Source: Haematobia irritans
Taxonomy: Eukaryota > Arthropoda > Insecta > Diptera > Muscidae
Length of the DNA stretch: 64,000 bases
Reading direction: 5' to 3'
Assembly (NCBI RefSeq): GCF_050003625.1
Contig: NC_134401.1
Span: 67,281,629-67,345,628 of the forward strand
Shown piece after piece: positions 48,824 to 60,155 of the stretch. The first letter of the stretch is position 1; every line of letters begins with the position of its first letter. The notes under the pieces are model-generated. The model searched no databases. It saw nothing but the letters and a program-made list of their open reading frames with translations, and was not told the origin of the DNA. Position numbers and translations under genes: made by a program.

Positions 48824-49160
48824 TTTTTTTTTTTTTTTTTTTTTTTTTTACATACATTCTACATATGTTCGGAAGATTCCGAAAAAAATGTTCAACATTA
48901 CATTGTACTATATTATATTTTGAACTGTAAAATGTGTTTTATTAAAGACCAAAAGTCAGAAAAGAACAGTGTTTGATATAAACGAAATGGACTCTGTTGT
49001 TTTTTCAAAAATAACTTTTTTTATTGAAAAAATAAAAAATTTGTAACAAACGAATTTTTTTGTTGATAAAAGTTTAAAATTTTCGAAGCAATTCAAAAAA
49101 CTCAAACAAAAGAAAAACGTTTTCGGTACACGTTTTCCAAACGTTTTTTTTCTTTGCGTG

Positions 49161-49245
49161 TAGATATTATCCACAGTGGAATAACCTGCTCTTGCTGTTG
49201 TGATATGCCTCTGATAACTATGTTTTTACCCTTGCCCTGAATTTT
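49161..49245 (-). pseudogene. LINE-E copy 2, remaining pieces
   Basis: 'tagatattatccacagt' continues copy 2 after the insertion. From about 49190 the minus strand reads 'GKNIVIRGISQQQ', an ORF1-like piece, so an internal deletion joins RT to ORF1 sequence. Confidence 0.65.
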
Positions 49246-49380
49246 TTGTGTAAGGCGTACGCGAATTTTAGGGGCATATAGCTTTAGATTACTGGCGGAC
49301 CTGGAAAACGTTAACTTAAGCAGTCTGCTAATGTTTTTGGAACAATCTAGTTGGTTCAACAGAAGAAAATAATCGAGAAG
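49246..49380 (+). repeat. LINE-H 3' fragment
   Basis: 'ggcatatagctttagattac' to 'ggttcaacagaagaaaat' matches the C-terminal end of LINE-H (copy B 37855-37945). No tail or target duplication recognised. Confidence 0.85.
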
Positions 49381-49383
49381 GTT

Positions 49384-51517
49384 CTGATTTCAATCACGAA
49401 AATCGCGAATTCAATCATTTTTTTAATTGAAATGTCTTCAATCACGAAAATGATTGAAAACCAACACGATTTTCAATTAAAAATTTAATTGACTTTTGTC
49501 ACGGAATCAATTAATTGTGTGACAAAAGTCAATTAAAAACGTAATTGAATCAATCACAGTTTTAATTGGATCAATTAAAATTTAATTTAATTTTGTGACA
49601 AAAATCAATCAACTATTTGATTCATTCAAATTGGCTATAATTTTCAATCGAAAAATTGATATATTGCGCCCCCAAAATCGTATTTAGTTTTATTTGAAAT
49701 AAAAGGAAATATGTGTTTCTTATAAAACGTATTCAATATTTTATTTTCCTGAATTATGCTATAGACTAAAGAATTAGGTTTTTGTTATTTGTGTGTTTTG
49801 TTGTTCACATTAGAGGTGTGCACGTGACACGAAATTGTCGTGACTCACGCGTGAGTCGTGAGTCACGCTGATGCTAACGGCGTGAGTGTGCGTGAGCGTG
49901 ATTAACCAAACAAATGTCGTGCGTGAGCGTGAGTCACGAAAATAGTATCTTCGTGAGTGTGCGTGAGTAAAGAATTTCGGAAAAACACGCTCACGAAAAT
50001 AATCCCGCTTACGAACATAAAATGCTTACGAGTTCAATTCATACATAATTTTAGTGACATCCTAAGTGTTAAAAGTTTTATAACGCTCTCGATTTTAATC
50101 ATACTCATCTTTTCAGTTAGGTTCTATAGGTAAATTACTCATAAAATTATTCGTGAATCACGACATTTAAAAGATTTTCGTACAAATATTCTTTTCGTGA
50201 GCGTGCGTTAGCGTGAGTCCTACCAAAAAAGTGTGCGTGAATAAGATTTCTCCGTCGTGAGTGTGCGTGAGTAAAATATTACTCATGTGCACACCTCTAG
50301 TCACATTAGGCTCGAAATCGAGTAAAAGTGGATTTGAAATCGCCTTTTTATAAGGCAAATGACAGTTGAAATCTAGTTAAAGTGGATTTTGGAAGTGTAA
50401 TGTGAATGAGGTATAACATAACTTATGCTATCAAGTTCAATTCTTAGTTCCAGGTTGCAGATTTATAATCTTCTTTTGCAGTTGTAGTCTTTTTAGCATG
50501 AGCTCGATAATTTAAATTTTGTAACAATTCCTTTCCAAGATTTCCACACATTGAAATCGTCTATTAAAATTTGAACCTATCAAAGACAAAAATAATGACA
50601 AAGCAATAAAATATTTGGTATTATATTGATGATACTTTGAAAATTCTGGATATAGAAAAAAATATTAATGGAAAATACATATTTTTATTATTTTCGGATA
50701 TTTTTCGTTTTTTTTTAATCCAAAAGAAAGAACTTTTTTACCATTACATAATTCAGCTCATTAGTTTATATATCAGATATACTGCTCTCTACTTGGGTTC
50801 AAACTGAAAAAGCCAGGTAAATATATATATGATAAAATGATGGAGTTGATGGGTTTGATTGGTCAATTTCACGAAATAAAATTGCTCACTAAATGAAATG
50901 AATAAAAAATAATGAATAAAAAAAAAACTATATTATTTTAGTCCGTTTAATGTAAACAGGCTTCAATGGAAAACGGTATTTACATTTCACAATTGCTTAC
51001 CTTCAATAAACGTAGATTGTTTTCCATTTTTACAATACCACAAACACAGGTAATATCAAATGCGTTCTGCCATATATGTTTTCAAACCTTTACCACGTGT
51101 CCATTTGTTGTTGCACACTTTATTTATTTCAATCCTTTGCTATGATTTGTTGTTCGTTCGAAATATTTATGCACACATTTCGAACTCAGTAGACAGAATG
51201 TCGCCAATCATGTTTTTCAATTTACGCGAAAAACAAAAACCCAACCGTTCGTTACGAGTTACTTCCACAGACTGATCTCTCCATCATACGTTGTTGAATA
51301 AATAACTATTCTCGTGTTCTCTTTTCGCTCTTTCCATCGCTCAAAATTATTCAATTTCAATCACAAAGGTCATTGGATCAATCACATTTGTAATTGGAAA
51401 CGGAAAAATTTTCAATCACGTTTGTAATTGAAAATTATTTCCGAATTGATCAACAAATTCAATTTAGTGTTTAAGTGAAAAAAATTCGGTGGTAATCTTT
51501 TGTGTGTAGGTTTATTT
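49384..51517. mobile_element. AATTGA-rich element, left-truncated
   Basis: Both ends are dense in 'tcaatta', 'aattgaat' and 'ttcaatcac' phrases in both orientations (49384-49680 and 51345-51480). The right end finishes 'cttttgtgtgta', with a T-run and TGTGTGTA typical of this family. A related terminal fragment lies at 58319-58440. The middle (50308-51340) has no recognised gene. A CGTGAG-rich MITE is nested at 49811-50299. Confidence 0.6.
49811..50299. mobile_element. CGTGAG-rich MITE
   Basis: Ends TAGAGGTGTGCACGTGA and, inverted, 'tcatgtgcacacctcta'. The flanks 'gttcacat' and 'gtcacatt' are an imperfect 8-9 bp duplication, suggesting hAT. The interior holds many copies of 'cgtgagtg' or 'gcgtgag' in both orientations within about 170 bp of each end. 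Non-coding. Confidence 0.75.
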
Positions 51518-51566
51518 TGGGGCCACAAAATTAAATTACTGGGTTTTTATAGATATCGGATATTTA

Positions 51567-52371
51567 TGCCCTGCGCCACACTGGAACAGGGTACTATAAG
51601 TGTATTATATATATTCAACACCCAAAAGGAGACGATATAGATACATGGTGTCTTTGGTTGATCTAGATATGTCTGCCTGTGAACACATGTATGTGATAAA
51701 AGTCTAGGTCGCAGATTTATTTATGTTTGATCGACTCCAAATTTGTTAAAAGAATGTGTTTGGGTCAGAATAGAACCGCATTGGGTTTGGAAGAAATCGG
51801 CTCAGATTAAGATATAGCTCCCATATATCTCTCACTCGATGTACATTTATAGTGCCCCGGAAGCCAGAGTTTTACCTTGATTTAATTAAGATTTTGCACA
51901 AGGAGTACAATTGAATTTCTAATACATCTAATACATATCTATCGACCGATAAATTATAAATACACTTTTGCGAAATTGTATAAAAATGGCTTTAGATTTG
52001 AAATTTTAAATTTTGCAGTGTTTGATCAAATTTTACGTTAAGCTTTATATATACCAACACATTTGAAGGATTTGATATGGTATCGAAAAAGTAGATCTAC
52101 AAAGTGGTGCAGTGTATAATAAAGGGTGATACGGTCAAAATTTGGTCAAAGGAAAACGCGTGTAAATCGGTGAAATCGTTTATTTAAAAAATCAAATTTC
52201 TTTTTCAAGTTCAATTAGTATAAAATTCAGGAAAAATATTCAGTTAGGCTTTCGCTTTTCCAAATCCGAATTGCTTGACAATAGCCCAGTATTTCTCAAT
52301 ACGTCAAGTTTATATTGACCAAATTTTGACCGTATCACCCTTTATTGTCGACCCTGTCTGACTTTAGACGT
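51567..52371. repeat. Dispersed repeat R, copy 2
   Basis: Begins 'gccctgcgccacactgg' and ends 'ctgactttagacg', as copy 1 at 38641, with only one of the internal 'gatatagctcccatatat' blocks. A mariner-type MITE (52122-52342) is inserted just before its end, splitting 'gcagtgtataata' from 'gtcgaccctg'. Confidence 0.85.
52122..52342. mobile_element. 221-bp Tc1/mariner-type MITE
   Basis: Ends AAGGGTGATACGGTCAAA and, inverted, 'tttgaccgtatcaccctt', flanked by TA (52120-52121 and 52343-52344). The first nine bases equal those of the transposon at 11383, so it may be mobilised by a related transposase. Non-coding. Confidence 0.92.
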
Positions 52372-52372
52372 T

Positions 52373-53528
52373 CGAGGGCAGTTCGGAATCTTCTTAGCCT
52401 AGCACAAAAAGCGGGATAAGCGGAAAAAATTAAGTGTTTTGGAGACTTCCATCTCTGTTATGAACACATGTTAAATTTTGTTTCGATCTGGCAACTCCTT
52501 CATATAGAAACAGGTGTTCAAAAAAGACGCATCCGCAATTTTTTTACAATGGAAAAATTAGAAATGCGTGCTGTAATTAACTATTTACATAAAAAAGGTT
52601 TATTGGGACAAGAAATTCATAATGATATGGTGAATGTGTTAGGTGAAAGTGCTCCTTAATATGCAACAGTAAAAAATTGGGTTGTTGTATTTAAACGTGG
52701 TCGTAGAAGCATTGAAAATGAACCACGTAGTGGACGTCCAAAAACAGCAACAACAACAGACATTGTAGCCAAAGTGCATGATATGGTATTAAATGATCGA
52801 CGAATAAAAGTGTGTGAAATTGCTAATATCATGGGCATCTCAAATGATCGAGTCCATTTAATTTTGCATGAAGAACTACAGATGAAAAAGCTTTCTGCAA
52901 AATGGGTGCCGCATTTGTTAACAATCGATCAAAAACGCATAAGAATGAACATTTCTCAAGCTTGTTTGGATCGTTTTAAGCGAAATAAAATGGATTTTAA
53001 GCGTCGTTTCATAACTGTTGTTTTTGGGACTTCAAAGGTATTTTATTGATTGAAAAGGATAAAGCAATAAATTCAGAGTACTATTGCAACCTTTTGGATC
53101 AATTAAATGTACAAATTCGACAAAAATGTCCTGGCTAACAACACAAAAAAATAATTTTTAATCAAGACAACGCAACAGCGCACAAGAGTGTTTTAACAAT
53201 GGCTAAAATCAACGAATTAAAGTACGAGTTGCTTGACCACTTACCTTATTCTCCTGATTTAGCTCCCAGTGACTTTTACTTGTTCCCAAATCTAAAAAAA
53301 ATCCTTGCTGGCAAGCGTTTTACCTCAAATGAAGATGCAATTACAGTTGTAAACCACTATTTTGAAGACCTTGAGGAAAACTATTTTAATCTAAGGATGG
53401 AATTGCTAGAAAAGCGTTGGACTAAGTGTATTGAAGTTTCAGGAGATTATATTGAAAAATAAAAATATTTTTGAAAAACTAACTATTCTCTTTCATTGAT
53501 TGGCTAAGAAGTTTCCGAACCGCCCTCG
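52373..53528 (+). mobile_element. Mariner element, nearly full length
   Basis: 1156 bp with terminal repeats CGAGGGCAGTTCGGAATCTT and, inverted, 'gtttccgaaccgccctcg'. TA follows the right end; the left neighbour is TT. It adjoins the end of repeat R copy 2. It encodes a frame-broken DD34D-type transposase. Confidence 0.9.
52549..53462 (+). pseudogene. Mariner transposase, frame-broken
   Basis: Starts MEKLEMRAVINYLHKKGL and is interrupted by a stop at about 52657. It continues 'IENEPRSGRPKTATTTDIV' and 'LSAKWVPHLLTIDQKRIR' (the WVPHxL linker). A deletion removes the region of the first catalytic aspartate: 'KRNKMDFKRRFIT' joins 'VVFGTSKVFY'. After several frameshifts 'FNQDNATAHKS' (second aspartate) and 'LPYSPDLAPSDFYLFPNLK' (YSPDLAPSDY-type motif) follow, ending 'GDYIEK' at a TAA. 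About 305 codons originally; inactive. Confidence 0.9.
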
Positions 53529-53789
53529 TATATACGAGTATGCCGAAGATTGTTGGTATCTGTTCATGTTATGACGGGTCTCTATGTAGATTTCATAATT
53601 TAATTTATTGATTTATTTATTTAATTTATTGAGCCAATTTCTATTAGACCTCTAAAATGCTAAGGTTTTTTAGTATGTAAAATTTAGAGCTCTTTTGCAA
53701 ATTACAATAAGGTAATTCATATCGGTCCATTTTTGGTGGAGGGTACACCTTAGCATTACAAATGAGAGTTATTAAAATGCGATTTAGTT
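53529..53789. other. Non-coding gap
   Basis: AT-rich; two or three 'atttatttaatttattga' phrases. Nothing recognised. Confidence 0.4.
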
Positions 53790-53883
53790 ATATTTCTCGG
53801 AGTCGAATCCGGAGTCGGAGTCGAGGCTGATGAAAAATGCTGGAGTCGGAGTCCAGCAAAATTGGCCCGACTCCACAGCCCTG
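53790..53883 (-). mobile_element. hAT-type terminal fragment (CAGGGCTGTGGAGTCGG end)
   Basis: The right end, read inverted, starts CAGGGCTGTGGAGTCGG, followed inward by several 'ggagtcgg' repeats. This terminus is widespread in hAT-derived MITEs of animals. The opposite end is absent, so it is a fragment. Confidence 0.7.
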
Positions 53884-53942
53884 GTTAATTCACTTGTGGT
53901 TTATTCCAGGCTGACTCGTAAAATTTTAATCTTAGTACAATA

Positions 53943-54640
53943 ACAGGTTGGCTGATAAGTCCCCGGTCTGATACATAGATGGCGTCGCTAGTATTAAATG
54001 CATATTATTGTTATATAGTACCAACCTTCAAATGATTCGTGTCAAAATTTGACGTCTGTAAGTCAATTAGTTTATGAGATAGAGCGTCTTTTGTGAAGCA
54101 ACTTTTGTTATTGTGAAAAAAAATGGAAAAAGGAATTTCGTGTTTCGTTTTCGGGGAAAAATACGGTGGAAGCAAAAACTAGGCTTGATAATGAGTTTCC
54201 GGACTCTGCCCCAGGGAAATCAACAATAATTGATTCGTATGCAAAATTCAAGCGTGGTGAAATGAGCACAGAGGACGGTGAAGGCAGTGGAGGTGGTTAC
54301 CGACGAAAACATCAAAAAAATCCCCAAATTGATGTTGAATGACCGTAAAATGAAATGGGTGCCGCGCGAGTTCACATTTGACCAAAAACAACAACGTGTT
54401 GATGATTCTAAGCGGCGCATGGAATAATTTTTATCGATTATCTTGAGAAGGGAAAAACCATCAACAGTGACTATTATATGGCGTTATTGGAGCGTTTGAA
54501 GGTCGAAATCGCTGCAAAACGGCCCCATATGAAGAAGAAAAAAGTGTTGTTCCACCAAGACAACGCACCGTGCCACAAGTCATTGAGAACGATGGGAAAA
54601 ATTCATGAATTGGGCTTCGGGGACTTATCAGTCAACCTGT
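53943..54640 (+). mobile_element. Irritans-type mariner, internally deleted
   Basis: 698 bp, ends ACAGGTTGGCTGATAAGTCC and, inverted, 'gacttatcagtcaacctgt', flanked by TA (53941-53942, 54641-54642). The remnant transposase is visible as separate frames: 'DNEFPDSAPGKSTI', 'KWVPREFTFDQKQQRVDD' and 'VLFHQDNAPCHKSLRTM' (second aspartate), but several internal segments and the C-terminal SPD block are deleted. The family is the one first described from horn flies. Confidence 0.92.
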
Positions 54641-54644
54641 TAGG

Positions 54645-55880
54645 ATAAAGTAATGATAACATAGGGGAACAAAATTGAATTTTTTTGTGTTGATTTGAAA
54701 TGTATAGCAAATTTTTAGTAATTTGATGTCGCTGAATCCTAATCTGCATTTGGTTTTTTTTCTATCAACTCGATTTTTCGAGATATACCGTTATGTTCAA
54801 AATTAAGGCACTTCCGCTACATATATTGGAATAACTTGAAAACGGTTCAACATATTAAATTTAAAAAAAAATATCAGAAACTCCATAACAATATTCTCTT
54901 TAAGCCGTCTTTACATGTCTTTCAATTTTCCCAGTAGTTTTAGAGATATCGTATGTTTTTTAGAGGAACAATAAAATTTATAGGCATTATGAGTTTGCTA
55001 CCGCACCATAAACATAAAATAATCTGTAACTTAATTTTATTTAATTCTTAGCATAATAAAAACTAACTTATTACATACAGACACCCATTAGAGAATGTTA
55101 TTTTTGTACGGAAATCGCTTTTCTATCAATTCAGTAAATCGTGAATAAAATCAAAAGTTGTGTACCGATTTTAATGAAATAAAGCTCATTTTATTCGAAA
55201 TATATTTTACTAACAGATTCTGGAAAACTGTGACTTTTGTCCCAGTTTTACATTTTACGAATTTTTCAAGAACAAAAAAAAAATTTGTTTAAAATTTCAA
55301 TTTTTTTTTTAACTTGAACAATATCTCTAAAACTATTTGGAAAATTGAGAACCAAGTAAAAAAAATTTTTCAAAAAAAACTTTACTTTTCGTGTTTTCGA
55401 CTTTTTCAAAATTTAATTATGGAGATGATATTCATAGTATGTATGTTCATACATATCTATGTCTAATTTTTAACCATTTTCTTTAAAATTCGATTTTGCA
55501 AATTTTCAAAATAATCAAAAGTCCATTAGTAGAATTTGTGTCGACTTCGAAATTTCGATTTGAATTACTAATGGTTACTAACGGGCTTTAAACTAAAATA
55601 AAGCAAATAATTTTTACAATTCCTAAAAATGGTTTATAGCGTACAAGTGAGAGAAATAAATAGCAAAAATTAAACCCTGAACCACTTTGTCGATCTTCAT
55701 TTTCGATTCCATCTTAAATCTTTCAAATGTGATGAGTGCTTTATATAAAGGTTTATATTCCCATATGCATATATTTAAATCTGAACAGATTTGGAAACAT
55801 TTTTTTACACTTCTATAAAATCTCTCTCCCAGCTCATGCCCTGGAACGGAACAGAAAGTAAAAAACGAGTGAGTGAAGAG
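54645..55880. other. Non-coding region, probable old repeat
   Basis: No gene recognised. Phrases such as 'tcgagatataccgttatg', 'tttagagatatcgtatg' and the inverse 'caatatctctaaaacta' recur, resembling the sequence near 14940-15480, so an uncharacterised repeat may be shared by both places. Confidence 0.4.
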
Positions 55881-56478
55881 GAAAGTCGGACGGGCCGACA
55901 AGATCATACCCTACACTACCCCTACTAAATTAGTAAACCTACCTATTTTGGGGTATTATTAAAATAAGTTTGTGAGATAAATCTGGATAGCATACGATGT
56001 GGCAGATGCCTCTCACTTTTTCCCATATCTGAGTATAAGAAAATTAAGGGTTACATGTTTACGGGAGCTATATCTCAATCTGAACCGACTTCAACCAAAT
56101 TTTGCATGTATAGCTAACATAGAATGAGGGAGTACATTGTGCAAAATTTTACTTATATTGGAGTAAAACTTTGGCCTCCGTGGTCACATGAGGGTAGATC
56201 GGGTGAAAGATAAATATCTGAACCGATTTCTTCCAACATCAATAGGGTCTCACTCTGACCAAAAATACATATTTGTATCAAATTGGACTAAAACTGCGAC
56301 CTAGAATTTGATTACAAAAATGTGTTCACAGGCAAACGGACATGGCCGGATCGAATCTGGGGCTGGCCCCGAGCAATATTGCCAAATAAACCATGTGTCT
56401 ATCTTGTCTTCATCTGGGTGTTGGTAACATATGCAGTAACCAACTAATAATAATCCCCTCAACAGAGCGGTTAGAGGT
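55881..56478 (-). repeat. Dispersed repeat R, copy 3 (inverted, old)
   Basis: Read inverted it contains 'atggtttatttggcaatatt', 'gtccgtttgcctgtgaaca' and 'aggtcgcagttttagtcc', parallel to copies at 38641 and 51567, and ends near 'gtcggcccgtccgactttc'. It is more diverged than the other two. Confidence 0.75.
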
Positions 56479-56479
56479 A

Positions 56480-57080
56480 TAAAAGAGATACACTTCAAAC
56501 ATATTGTTGTGAAACGAAAGATTTCTCTGATATACAGTTTTTTCCTTATCCAAAAGTCGATAAACTTTTCAATGAAATCGGTTTGTTATAATTAAGTGAT
56601 TCGACTTTAAAATGGGTATCTTTACATTAAAGAAACTTTTTTTGACCAAGGCCAACTGGTTTTAATAATTCAGAAAAATTCTTCAAAATTAATGAAATCG
56701 CCTCTAAATTTGTTGACTTTTTGTATTTTGATTACAAAGCAGAACAAGTTCAAATATAAGATATGCGTTTCAAACCTTTTTTTAAAGATGGGTTTTACTT
56801 GAAACATAGCATAATTTCTAGTTGAATGCGAGTCTGGACTTAGAAAGAAGAGTTGTCGTTAACACATTTCTAAAGGACTTTTTAGTGTCAAATACGCAAA
56901 TACAATTAAAAAGAGAATTATGTTTTGAACGTATCCTTACATGAATTCTCCGCTTCTCAGCGTTGGAATCAATACTAAAATCATTAGTGTAAAGATAAAA
57001 TTTTTGGACAATAATTCATAATTTGAATAGAAACAAACCCCATGAAAAATGTTAAGTTCTTAAAAATACTTTAAGTAGGT
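56480..57080. other. Non-coding gap
   Basis: AT-rich; no gene, RNA or bounded element recognised. Confidence 0.4.
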
Positions 57081-57081
57081 G

Positions 57082-57290
57082 TCCATCACATGTAAACTTG
57101 CATGCTAAGAGTAGTCATTATATCATGACTAATCGTAGAATGCAAGTGTGATGTTGTCTTCGTCTCTTCAAATTACTCTCAGTAAAGTCTCATCACATAT
57201 AAACTTGCTTTCTCAGAGCAGGCATAATATCATGACTACGAGAAGAATGCAAGTGTGCTGTTCTTTCTTCTATAAATATACATTAGGTTA
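57082..57290. repeat. Tandem duplication, 107-bp period
   Basis: Two diverged copies start 'catcacat(g/a)taaacttgc' (57087 and 57194) and both contain 'atatcatgacta' and 'agaatgcaagtgtg'. Non-coding. Confidence 0.75.
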
Positions 57291-57325
57291 TGTGGAGGTT
57301 TTAGCATCAACTTATTATAACAGGC

Positions 57326-57395
57326 GATGTATGAGTGAGTAGAACGCGGGACTAGCAAGAATGAGACCCAGGTTTGAAATCGGGGCGGTGAAAAT
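57326..57395 (+). other. Weak tRNA/SINE-head-like sequence
   Basis: 'tgagtgagtagaacgcggg' and, about 35 bases on, 'ccaggtttgaaatcggg' resemble decayed A and B boxes. No stem structure or tail supports it. Confidence 0.25.
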
Positions 57396-57865
57396 CAAGT
57401 AAGTAAAAAAAAATATATATAATGGTAGGAATGTTTAATTAAAGTAAGATATATAAGAATAATTATATGAAATATAAAAATGTTGGAAGTTTGTTTTATT
57501 TTTCCAAAATGAAACTTTTGTATGTCTTATTAAATGCCTGCATTTGCAGGGGATTTCCATGTCTGTCAAATGAAGCATTATAATAGCGCTCTTTTTGCTG
57601 TATATTTTTTCCGCCCTACTATGAGAAGCGTAAGAGGAGACCTCCTCCCCAATAACACGCCGTGTAAATCTGAAAGCGAGTACGTATGTGCTTTGCATGC
57701 CTACTGCATGTGTTGGGAGGCATTATAAAACGCCTGCTGTACGCCTATTTCCACTACTGGGTAAAGATGTACCGTTATCGGTAAATTATTGATGCAAAAC
57801 TCAAATTACATTTCATGTTATGGTTATCGAATACATTTGGGTTTTTTAGTACACTGATAAAAATT

Positions 57866-58318
57866 TTAAGTAAAGTTTATTGCTGCAGCTCTGACCAGAC
57901 ATCCTGCACCCATTGAAAACCATCTGTCAATACTCTTCGGTTGTGCTATCTTGTGGATGGATCTTCGACAAATACCCTTTGTAGTTTTGAGGTCGACAAC
58001 TCTGACTTTTCCATCGCGGACAGCAATTGATTTAACTATGCGAGCGAGAAGCCAATGTTGTTGGGGAATGTTGTCCTCATGATCGATAACAAGTCTCCCT
58101 ACTTCAATGATATCATAAGTCGTGTACCATTTAGACTTTTGTTGTAGTGTTAAAACATAATCACGAAGCCATTGTTGCCTAAATTGTTGCTTTAGATAAG
58201 TCACCATTTGCTATCTCTTTATATAATTCACATTTGGGCAAGCTTCGACATTCTCATCTGGTAATGACAATAACGACGACCCAATTAAAAGATGTGAGGG
58301 TGAAATCGGTTCTCCATC
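57866..58318 (-). pseudogene. BEL/Pao integrase C-terminal domain
   Basis: Reads 'GEPISPSHLLIGSSLLSLP' then, after a TGG-to-TAG stop before 'QMVTYLKQQFRQQWL', 'VGRLVIDHEDNIPQQHWLLA' and 'GKVRVVDLKTTKG', the DUF5641-type C-terminal domain of Pao integrases. The frame ends by running into the LTR-like sequence, as is usual in the family. The catalytic core is absent. Confidence 0.88.
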
Positions 58319-58440
58319 ATTTTAATTGACTTTCAATTAATTTTTTAATTGATATTATCATTTCTGTGATTGAAGACATTTCAATTAAAAACTTAATTGG
58401 ATCAATAAATTTCGCGATTGAACCAGATTTTTTTGTGTGT
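58319..58440. mobile_element. Terminal fragment of the AATTGA-rich element
   Basis: 'ttgactttcaattaatttt', 'acttaattggatcaat' and the end 'tttttttgtgtgta' match the terminal style of the element at 49384-51517. It sits at the junction where the Pao RNase H and integrase core are missing. Confidence 0.65.
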
Positions 58441-59410
58441 AAGTAGCGAAGCATTTCTACTTGGTTTATATGTGGCAAACTATTTTGTATTTGAAACCAA
58501 CGATCCGTCAGCGTCGGAGGTGAATCCCAATCCATTTGTTTTTTCCACATTTCTTGAATTAGTATTTTACACGATACTATAATGGGACCTAATAGTCCAA
58601 AAACATTGAACATTTTTTATATTGCAGAAAGCACAGATCTCTTTGTTGGAGATTGGATAGGTGGAATTTCAAATCGAAAACAAAATACATTTGTTCCTGG
58701 TTTCCACGACATTCCAAGAGTCTTGGCAATGCGATTATCGTTTATTTGCAAGAGTATTTCCTCGTTACCATGAGTGAGCACCGGGCAATTAGAATTCCAC
58801 TTCGATAGTTTCAAACCAGCCTTTTCTAAAATGTGTAAAACCTCTTTTTCGATAAATTAAAAATATAATTTGTCCCCGTGAGGATATCATCAGCATACAG
58901 ATAATTTTTTAAAACATTCGCTCCAATAGGAAACTCTCCTTATAGGCGTCAGCGATGAAATGTAAGCTCCTAACGGCGAGAAAAGGTGCAGCCGATTTGC
59001 CGTAAGTTATGGTGTTGAATTGGTAAACTCAACTGGCGATACATTTTGCAAATGTCGGCTGTCAATCCATACTTGTACATGTGAAACACTTGTACATGGC
59101 CCCACTTGTAACGTTTCATTGAACGAAACACGACTCTGAGTTTTGTCGAAATACTTTGTGAACGCAATAAGGGATGCTGTGGGATGACATAATGTGGGTT
59201 CTCTAAAGTGGAATCGTGTACAAGAGACATATGTCCTAATTCTAAATACTCATTCAAAAAATCAATATATTGGATCTTTAATTGTGGATCTTTCGAAAAG
59301 TGTTTCTCTAAATATTGAAATAACATATACCATATCAAGGAAGAACCGGGTTTATCTACATTTTGCTTACATGGTAATCGTACCTTTACCACTTTCATCG
59401 AAGATAGCAT
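58441..59410 (-). pseudogene. BEL/Pao reverse transcriptase
   Basis: From the start: 'LNEYLELGHMSLVHDS', 'YVIPQHPLLRSQSISTKLRV' then 'VFRSMKRYKWGH', 'YGLTADICKMYRQLSLP', and the catalytic box 'NYLYADDILTG' (near 58890). Then 'ILLQINDNRIAKTLGMSWKP', 'VFCFRFEIPP', 'TKRSVLSAI' and 'FNVFGLLGPIIVSCKIL'. Frameshifts separate these blocks. It copies element RNA into DNA in an active element; dead here. Confidence 0.9.
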
Positions 59411-59636
59411 TCAACAAGAAATTTTTCACACAATTTTTCTTCATCCGACAGGAGTAGCGCATTTTGTTTGAATTCTTCCACTTCAAAACGCCTTAAGCAT
59501 AGTGTATAGACTATCATACATTGTTGTTATGTTGCATGTTCTTGTTCGAATGGGATTTTGTAAATCAATTTTGCCACTAACCATCCAACTTAATGCCGTA
59601 TTAACTAAGTATGGAAGTCCATCGCCAAGATATATT

Positions 59637-60113
59637 TTACCATCTAGAAGAAGATCGTAAATAAAATTGTGGGCCAGCTAATTCGATTTCTTGTGGTATG
59701 TTCCAATGCTTTATATTCATGTGGCCAGATGGTTGAAACGATGAGATAGATTTTGTAACGAAAAAGTCCGATGTCCATTCGAAGTTCAATGTGATTGTGG
59801 TTGACACAAAGAGTTTCAACTGAGATCGAATATCCGAAACCCCAGATATTTCTTGATTTGTTCTGGTTCGAGAAACGCGAAGACGATTTACTGACTCTTC
59901 AGTTATTAGATTTATTTCTGAACAAGAGTCCAAAAGAGCTCGTGCTGGCTGATATATGCCAAATTTATCTTTAATAAGTACTATTGCAGTAGTTAATATA
60001 TTTCGACGAAAAGCTCGGGTCATAAACGAAGAGTGTGTTGTGAAATGAACCGATGAAGATGAGTGTGCCTTGGAAGATGAGGGTTGTTGGCCTGACTTCG
60101 CTTCTTGTGTCAA
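59637..60113 (-). pseudogene. BEL/Pao aspartic protease region
   Basis: 'ILTTAIVLIKDKFGIYQPA' leads into 'RALLDSCSEINLITEESV', where the expected catalytic DSG reads DSC, a likely inactivating change. It is followed by 'ISGVSDIRSQLKLFVSTTI'. The frame ends near 59637, where sequence joins toward RT. Confidence 0.85.
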
Positions 60114-60155
60114 AACTGGTGCTTGAAAACGAGAGGAATTCGCCGAAAGATGTCG

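Larger units (their letters stand above)
48245..49160. mobile_element. 916-bp TA-flanked element with two divergent tRNA-like modules
   Basis: Ends CACGCAAAAAAATAATT and, inverted, 'tttttttctttgcgtg', with TA on both sides. LINE-E copy 1 has the empty site 'gaggttatagatatt' (about 44550), proving a TA duplication. Inside, a minus-strand tRNA-like module (48557-48633) points to the left end and a plus-strand one (48747-48823) points to the right end. No protein was recognised. It may be a composite of two SINE-like units captured between Tc1/mariner-like ends. Confidence 0.85.

Noticed and set aside
57148..57728. Short open frames around the 107-bp tandem duplication
   Set aside because: No domain, no neighbours and not shared between the duplicated copies.
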